The notes under the pieces were generated by a model that was not told the DNA's origin, did no database searches, and saw nothing but the letters and a program-made list of their open reading frames with translations. From Hofstenia miamia (lineage: Eukaryota; Xenacoelomorpha; Acoela), in assembly GCA_004352715.1 (NCBI GenBank), contig SCFE01000043.1, positions 1,226,017 to 1,290,016 of the forward strand: 64,000 nucleotides of DNA, read 5' to 3'. Shown piece after piece: positions 58,380 through 64,000 of this stretch. The position numbers were made by a program, and so were the translations under genes. Position 1 is the first letter of the stretch. Every line of letters starts with the position of its first letter.

Positions 58380-58745
58380 AGATGTTCATATGCGTATACA
58401 ATTATAAATGTGATGAATGTAAAAGTTGCCATTGCGGAAACGAGAAGGCAATTGGAATACAGAATTTCAGAGCATATGCGAGGTCATCTTCAACTAAAAA
58501 TATATTGCCATGAACATGCACCTAAGAGGAAGAACTTTACTATTTTAATAAAAACCAAGCATACAAAAATTGCAGAATATTATATAAAATCTACGAATTA
58601 CAATTTTAATATCATAAAATTTGTATTTACCACCATATTATTTTATTTATTGTGTACTGACGATGAGTTGAGACACTCGAAACATGTTTATATAAAATAT
58701 TTCTTGTTTTTTACAATGAATAATTTAAGCAAACTTTGTACACAG
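58380..58745 (+). mobile_element. Penelope-like 3' end, direct copy (right arm)
   Basis: The plus strand reads ETRRQLEYRISEHMRGHLQ, a C-terminal tail with stops out of frame, a hammerhead-like motif, and then 60 bases to a TA tract. The GIY part upstream is frameshifted (YKCDEC appears in another frame near 58400). Confidence 0.8.
58651..58696 (+). ncRNA. Hammerhead-ribozyme-like motif, right Penelope arm
   Basis: CTGACGA (58657-58663), a U, stem II GAG/CTC with loop TTGAGACA, GAAAC (58679-58683), palindromic ACATGT, then the triplet GUU. Stem I is TTGTGTA pairing with TATATAA downstream (seven pairs, two of them G-U). This is the best of the three copies. An extra U between the core and stem II departs from the consensus. 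Confidence 0.6.

Positions 58746-58746
<1 letters not shown>

Positions 58747-58784
<38 letters not shown>
58747..58784. repeat. (TA)n microsatellite
   Basis: TA tract of about 38 bases with one break, directly after the right Penelope arm. Confidence 0.95.
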
Positions 58785-58788
<4 letters not shown>

Positions 58789-59815
58789 TCTATAAAATAT
58801 GATGCATTAGACAAATTAACGTATATCTTGCCGAATTCGAAAAATCTCAATCTTAGTAGTAGTTAATGCGAACTAGCACTTCATAAAAACTTTACAATTA
58901 TTATCATAACATGTAGAGAAATGTATAATTAATATCAAGAGTGAACAGTATTAATCAAAATTGAATTTAAAAGCTTGCTTCACTTGGGACCCCTATCAAT
59001 CAATCTCCCGATCCACCCCTAACAAAAACTATCTATACTACTTCATGAATAATAAACGTTTAAAAAGGTTTCAAGAAACTATAAAAATACTTAAAAATTC
59101 CTAGGCAGCCTAGAGTTAACTACAAGAATTGTTAAATTTATGCGCTATGCCTTTCAATTTTTTAAGAACATGGTTTAACTTCTAAATTATCTCAATTCTG
59201 ATAATGAAACTATTTGACGCCTACGTCACAAGCACGAAGACTTGCCGGTACTATGTTATGAAAGGGATGCATAACTTTGAATACGTAAGAATTTGAAGTA
59301 GTGGTGTGGAGGACAATACTAAAAATTAAGAATTAGGTTCAAGTGATGGCAAACTTTTATAACGTGTTCTGAATAATTGTGTATTCTGATATAGATCATT
59401 GCATAAATGTTAATATAGTAGACCATTAGTCTGCAAACCATAAAAACATACAAAAATAGTTGTGACATTCTTAAAATTTTAGTGAAATAATTCCAATGAA
59501 TATTCAATTAAAATCCAATAAATTGATATCTTTGCTTGTCCAACCAATTCAAATACAATTCCAACAATGGGAATCAAATTGGTTTTAAATCACAATGGAC
59601 AAGAATGTTTATATTTTACTACTTCTAATTTTTAGTTGTAATTTGTTCTGTTCAGTATGACAGTAAGTCAAACATAGCTGCTGTTGAAATAATTTTATAT
59701 GCAATAGTTTCTCTCGGAGCATATAAAGGGGCATAGTAACTTTTGTATGACATCAAAAAACACTTGAATTAGTCCATTTGCACAGAACAAGAGCCATCTT
59801 GTAACATTCGCGTAA
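58785..59815. other. Noncoding AT-rich stretch
   Basis: No gene or element recognised. Confidence 0.45.
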
Positions 59816-59954
59816 TACAGGGTGTTTCAGTTAGGCTGTATATTTTGAAATTACTGTCATTTTACGAAAAATGCTTCGATTTGAATAATTTATATTTTAT
59901 TGGGTTGAAAACAGAAGAATTTATATTTAAAATGAAACTAAAGATTACGAAATA

Positions 59955-60330
59955 ATCTTTCTGCATCGTGAAACAATACGCATTGTAGTGCTGCATTTTA
60001 TTCGCATAATTTTTTTCTTGAAAATTAATTGAAAAAACTTTTTTAGCGATTTCTCTAAATTGGTCTGATTTTGTGACGGCATAAAAATGCAGTCCAATTT
60101 AGAGGAATTGCTAAAAATATTTTTTCAATGACTTCTCAAGAAAATATATAGGCAAGTAAAATGCAAATTGCCCCAAAATCTAGCAAACATTTCCTTTAAA
60201 GAAAAGCAGCACTACAATGCACATTGCTTGTCATTCAGAAAGATTTCGTGACGGTAGAAAAATGCATGTCAATTTAGAGCAATCGCTAAAAATATTTTTT
60301 ATGCCATGTATTAAGATAGCACGCGAAATC
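59955..60330. repeat. Palindromic repeat inside the mariner copy
   Basis: CATTGTAGTGCTGC near 59980-59993 faces GCAGCACTACAATG near 60206-60219, with TTTTTAGCG...TCTAAATTG blocks mirrored around them. The right part recurs inverted at 62185-62420. Confidence 0.65.
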
Positions 60331-60860
60331 AATTTTAATACGCCATCGCGCGACAAAAACATTTCGTAGCAAAAAATATTTCGTGTTCGTGTAATGAACG
60401 TCGTTTGTTTGTGAGTTTGGAGCCGAGTCAAGAACCCACCATTTTTCATCAGTTTCTGTTGGAACCAATCACAGAAAGTTAGTCGTATCTCGAAATGGAC
60501 ATCAAATGTTGTGAACCTTGATCAATTTGTAAGGATTCAATACAGCTTTCTTTGCATTATCCCAGACAGTGGCTTTGCTTGTGTTAAGATCCACTCCCGC
60601 TTTTCTTAGAGAGTCATTTGGGTGTTAAACCCGCGCTGCACCAAAACCGATGAAGTCCTGCCTTCGATTGTTCCTATTGGCTTTGTAAATTGTCTCGTTT
60701 TTGTTGAAGCGATCCCATATCCTTTTGAGCGGATGTTGTTGCTACTTACTGCTTTCGCGACGTCCAATATTAAATTTTCTGATAAATGCAAGCGTACCTT
60801 GTTCCAGATAAGCCGAGCAATGATTCGTTTCTCTTGCTCGAGCGTAAAAGCCATCACACT
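60231..60860 (-). pseudogene. Mariner-type transposase pseudogene
   Basis: The minus strand begins MAFTLEQEKRIIARLIW, like the helix-turn-helix start of this transposase group. After stops it gives RLTFCDWFQQKLMKN (family: RxxFCxWxL) near 60480. The remaining catalytic domain is replaced or unreadable. Broken by several stops and frame changes. Confidence 0.6.
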
Positions 60861-61138
60861 TACATACTATACAAAGACGTTCGTTAAAGAATAAAAGTGT
60901 TACATTCAAATGGCGGATACTAGTAAAAATATACGTGACAAGTCTACATAAAAATATACATAAAAATCCCCCTCAACTAGCTATATACGGATATGACAAT
61001 ATGTTGCATAGATAGTTTGCCATTGAAATGGTAGCCTTTTAAAAATATAGGCCTACAGTCTAACTGAAACACCCTGTAAAACAAATCTCGTTATGTTAAT
61101 AACATCATTACTGTACTATATACATATATATATATATA

Positions 61139-61307
61139 CAGGGTGTCCATAAAGTCTGGACACAATAAAATATCATAAATTAAGCCTCCATAGCCACTGA
61201 GAACTATAAGTCTTTCTTATAGCATGGATGCAAAAAATATGAATAATTTTAAAGCCTGCATTGAAAAATAGGTAACTTTCGTGTGTCCAGACTTTACGGA
61301 CACACTC
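61139..61307. mobile_element. Short mariner-type MITE
   Basis: CAGGGTGTCCATAAAGTCTG at the left and CAGACTTTACGGACAC at the right are inverted ends 169 bases apart. The left end is preceded by TA. The right edge has decayed into an adjoining CT repeat. No coding sequence. Confidence 0.75.
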
Positions 61308-61519
61308 TCTCTCTCTATTTTGAAATTGAAATCACTTATAAACCAGAATTCCTGCATGGATTGAAATTTAATCACATTGCTCCTCAATTGTATAACTATA
61401 AGGAAACTTTAAACAAGTAATTTCGTTTGTTTGAACAATCCGCAACTAACTACTTGGTCCTTGGCAATATTCTATAGCAATATCTATATGTATAGATTTA
61501 AACATCCACTCAAATTAGT

Positions 61520-61719
61520 CAAGGCTGTAGCCATGGGGGGCCGGGGGCACGCCCCCTGGGAAAATCTGTGCCCCCCTGAGAAAAATGTAAGTAGTAGTGC
61601 CAAAAAAATATAAAAGGGTCCCCCCTTTGAACATTTAAAAACACACCACTAATCAGCTTTCAATATATCATTACGTCATAGGTGTGCCTCCCTGGGGATT
61701 TGGTTTGGCTACAGGCTTG
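61520..61719. mobile_element. hAT MITE with perfect 8-bp target duplication
   Basis: A 200-bp element starts CAAGGCTGTAGCCA and ends TGGCTACAGGCTTG (inverted). AAATTAGT flanks it on both sides (61512-61519 and 61720-61727), the 8-bp duplication typical of hAT. The left half contains strong G/C runs. Confidence 0.85.
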
Positions 61720-61789
61720 AAATTAGTATTTAATTTTAACTGTTTTGAATGGGTAATTGAGGTGTTGATTATAACACGATTTCTATTAA

Positions 61790-61935
61790 ACTTAATTGGT
61801 GATGCTCGTCCGAACAGAATTTCATCAAATTGATGTGCATCAAAAAGACACTTGTCTGAACGCTCCCAAATTTTAATTGATGCATCAAAAAAGCATACCT
61901 CAAAAAGATGCCCATCTGAACGCACCTTTAGTATA
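61790..61935. repeat. Reiterated CTGAACGC / GATGCATCAAAAAG block, transposon end
   Basis: Imperfect repeats of a roughly 50-base unit (TGTCTGAACGCTCCC, CATCTGAACGCACC with CATCAAAAAG before each). The right edge, complemented, reads AGGTGCGTTCAGATG, like the end of the element at 7380. The other end was not found. Confidence 0.5.
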
Positions 61936-62184
61936 TCCTCAGAACATTTAAGAACCAGTTGAGAACCACACTTGTCAATGAAAAGAGCTTCTATCAAGCC
62001 AAGCTTAAGCGCTGCATTGGATATACAATGAGTCCAAAACCAACTTTTATTAAGCCAAGCAAATTTATAGTTCTGTTTTTTAATGTGTTTATGTTTCATA
62101 TTTTTTCATTCAAAAAACCATTTCTTATAATCTTACATTACACAAAATATTTCTTGCTATGAAATATTTCTGTTGCGTGGTGGC

Positions 62185-62420
62185 GTATGAAAATTGATGT
62201 CACATGCTATCTTAATACATAGCATAAAAAATTTTTTAGCAATAGCTCTAAATTGGCCTGCATTTTTCTACTGTCATGACTTCTTTCTGCATCATGAATC
62301 AATACGCATTGTTGTGCTCCCTTTCTTTAAAGAAATGTTTGCTAGATTTGGGGGCAATTTGCATTTTATTCGCCCCCTAAATTTGTCTGATTTCATGACG
62401 GTATGAAAGTGCAGATGATA
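62185..62420. repeat. Inverted copy of the palindromic repeat from 60.1-60.3 kb
   Basis: Shares GCTATCTTAATACAT, TTTTTTAGC, GCTCTAAATTG, TTTCTTTAAAG and GGCAATTTGCATTTTA in order with the complement of 60120-60330. Confidence 0.75.
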
Positions 62421-62465
62421 ATAGCAGCAAAGGTAAAAAAATTTCTGTGAAATATACAAAAGTCG

Positions 62466-64000
62466 TAGTGCTTGACAGATAGTATTGTTTGATTTTTCCC
62501 ATTTTTGCTGATCAAATAATGAATTTCAATGTTTGATTGCTATTATTACACTTGTACTTACTGTACAAATTCTTATGTTCTCTTAGTTTTTTGCTTTTCC
62601 TAGTATTAATTATGTTGAACAGTGCTATGTCAAATACATTATTATAACTCCCTGAAATTATTGTGACAGAATGCAAATAGAAAGTCATTCTTGTCAGCCT
62701 CACTTAAGGTAGAAAGGTACAAAGAGAAAGGCACCTATTCTGACCAGAGTGTAAATAGTGAATTTTGATACAACTATTTTATTTAGAGCATTTTATTAGT
62801 AAAATTTTACAAATGATTATTGTGATAAAAAAGGTCATAAAAAGATTATGGAAAAAATAGCTTGGCTGAAAGTTATTCACTTGACTTTTAACCAAAATGA
62901 TCCAAAAGATAAATTTGAATTTATGGTGATCATCTGATTGAATAAAAAAGAATAGTAAAGACCTGTAAGTGATTTTGATATACCTGTAAATATAAATGAG
63001 AGAAACTATGTCACAATATGAATTAACATCAATAAAGTTTTAGTAGGGTTTTGTTTCATTTTTTAATTATGTTAAATTGAAGAAGTTAATTAAATGCTAA
63101 TAATCAGCTAAATTATAATTTGGGAATAGTGGTGGTGACTTCACTGGTTAAATTGGACAGTGCAAATTAAGATTGATGATGGAGTATTCCTGGCTTTATA
63201 ATGATTTATTATTTAATTCTTCTATGAATCTATTGTTAACTACTTGTTATACTTTATTTCAAAGATGAGTTTGCTTTTGCTCAACTAAATAAAAATGAAG
63301 TGAATATCTATGGACATTAATGATTTTAAATTAACAAATAATTAATATGATGAGACAATCTAATGATGCTTGTATCACTGATGACCAAAGAGGAGAAGTG
63401 TGCTCAATTTGGATTCAACCTATTAACTACATATTAATTAATGCTAACTGAATTTTATATTGTATCTCAGGTTATTAAAGTTCTTGATCTCACTGTAATT
63501 ATTACCTTAATGTTTGATCAGTACTAAACAAATTAAGAGAAAAGGTCAAATGTAATGGTTCATTAAGAAACTGCCAAGTATCACATTGAGAAACATTAAT
63601 AGTCAATTAATCTGTTATCACCTGTACTGTGTTGGCAATATGCTGTGAAGAAGAAACAATGTCCTAAAAACACTATAGTTAGTTACACATATGACTCAAG
63701 TGTATATTATTGATATATTCAGGTATATATGATAGGAAACTAACAGTTTAGGGAGCCATATTGCTGATGCTTATGAACTGTTGAAGCAAATACTGTCAAG
63801 GATACCCATGCATGATAAATTAGGAGCCTAATACTGTTAGTAGAGTATTTCACATGGCAATGGTTACATGTTCATAAAGAATGGACAAAAAACAAATTAT
63901 TTAATTACAGAGAAAGTCAGAAAGTAGAAACACTCCTCAACATAATCAGTGATGACAGAGGGTAAACAGAAAGACCATTTAGTTGGATAAAATGTGAATA
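62466..64000. other. CpG-free noncoding tail
   Basis: 1535 bases with no CG dinucleotide, no ORF of note and no recognised element. The sequence just before has several CpGs within 300 bases. Confidence 0.8.

Larger units (their letters stand above)
59818..61076 (-). mobile_element. Mariner-type DNA transposon, full length, degenerate
   Basis: Left terminus CAGGGTGTTTCAGTTAGGCT and right terminus (complement) CAGGGTGTTTCAGTTAGACT are inverted copies. TA lies on both outer sides (59816-59817 and 61077-61078), and the 1259-bp length fits mariner. A palindromic repeat at 59.95-60.33 kb occupies part of it. Confidence 0.88.

Noticed and set aside
1-64000. CRISPR arrays, bacterial operons, tRNA or rRNA genes
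   Set aside because: None seen; the DNA is eukaryotic. The regularly spaced motifs found are transposon subterminal repeats or TA microsatellites.

Overview
The window is AT-rich nuclear DNA from a metazoan. The evidence is spliced genes with GT-AG introns, a ciliary/centrosomal gene (CEP120), a mitochondrial lipoyl synthase, an SLC22 carrier and a rhodopsin-like GPCR, plus typical animal transposons (Tc1/mariner, hAT, piggyBac, LINE, Ty3/gypsy, Penelope) and many (AT)n tracts. Low gene density, kilobase introns and about 70% AT fit an invertebrate such as a hydrozoan, flatworm or tunicate. The sequence alone does not fix the species.

Layout. 1-507: last exon of CEP120 (+). 2140-7261: three-exon lipoyl synthase LIAS (+), whose second intron carries a foldback transposon and a TTAA-flanked MITE. 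7380-8213: unclassified inverted-repeat element. 8.5-15.4 kb: class A GPCR on the minus strand. Three exons join in phase and rebuild TM1-TM5; TM6/7 were not located. Its introns hold a piggyBac-type MITE, a LINE relic and a hAT end. 16.1-17.7 kb: degenerate Tc1. 17.7-27.6 kb: noncoding with another LINE relic. 27.6-29.2 kb: SLC22-type transporter (-). 29-38 kb: microsatellite-rich noncoding DNA and a mariner relic. 38.6-47.2 kb: defective Ty3/gypsy LTR retrotransposon (-). 47.5-50.3 kb: Penelope, mariner and hAT fragments. 51-54.4 kb: GC-rich foldback repeat and a 556-bp near-exact direct duplication, around assembly gaps. 56.2-58.8 kb: Penelope-like element followed by a head-to-head pair of Penelope 3' ends. 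59.8-61.7 kb: mariner, mariner MITE, hAT MITE. 62.5-64 kb: a stretch with no CpG at all.

The host genes (centriole assembly, lipoate synthesis, membrane transport, signalling) are not functionally linked. The most interesting signals are hammerhead-ribozyme-like motifs at three Penelope 3' ends, a -1 frameshift cassette and a large unidentified 3' ORF in the LTR element, conversion of all three reverse-transcriptase catalytic aspartates to asparagine there, and the CpG-free tail. Two N gaps, one in LIAS and one in Tc1, are false: identical 30-bp flanks show that the contigs overlap.
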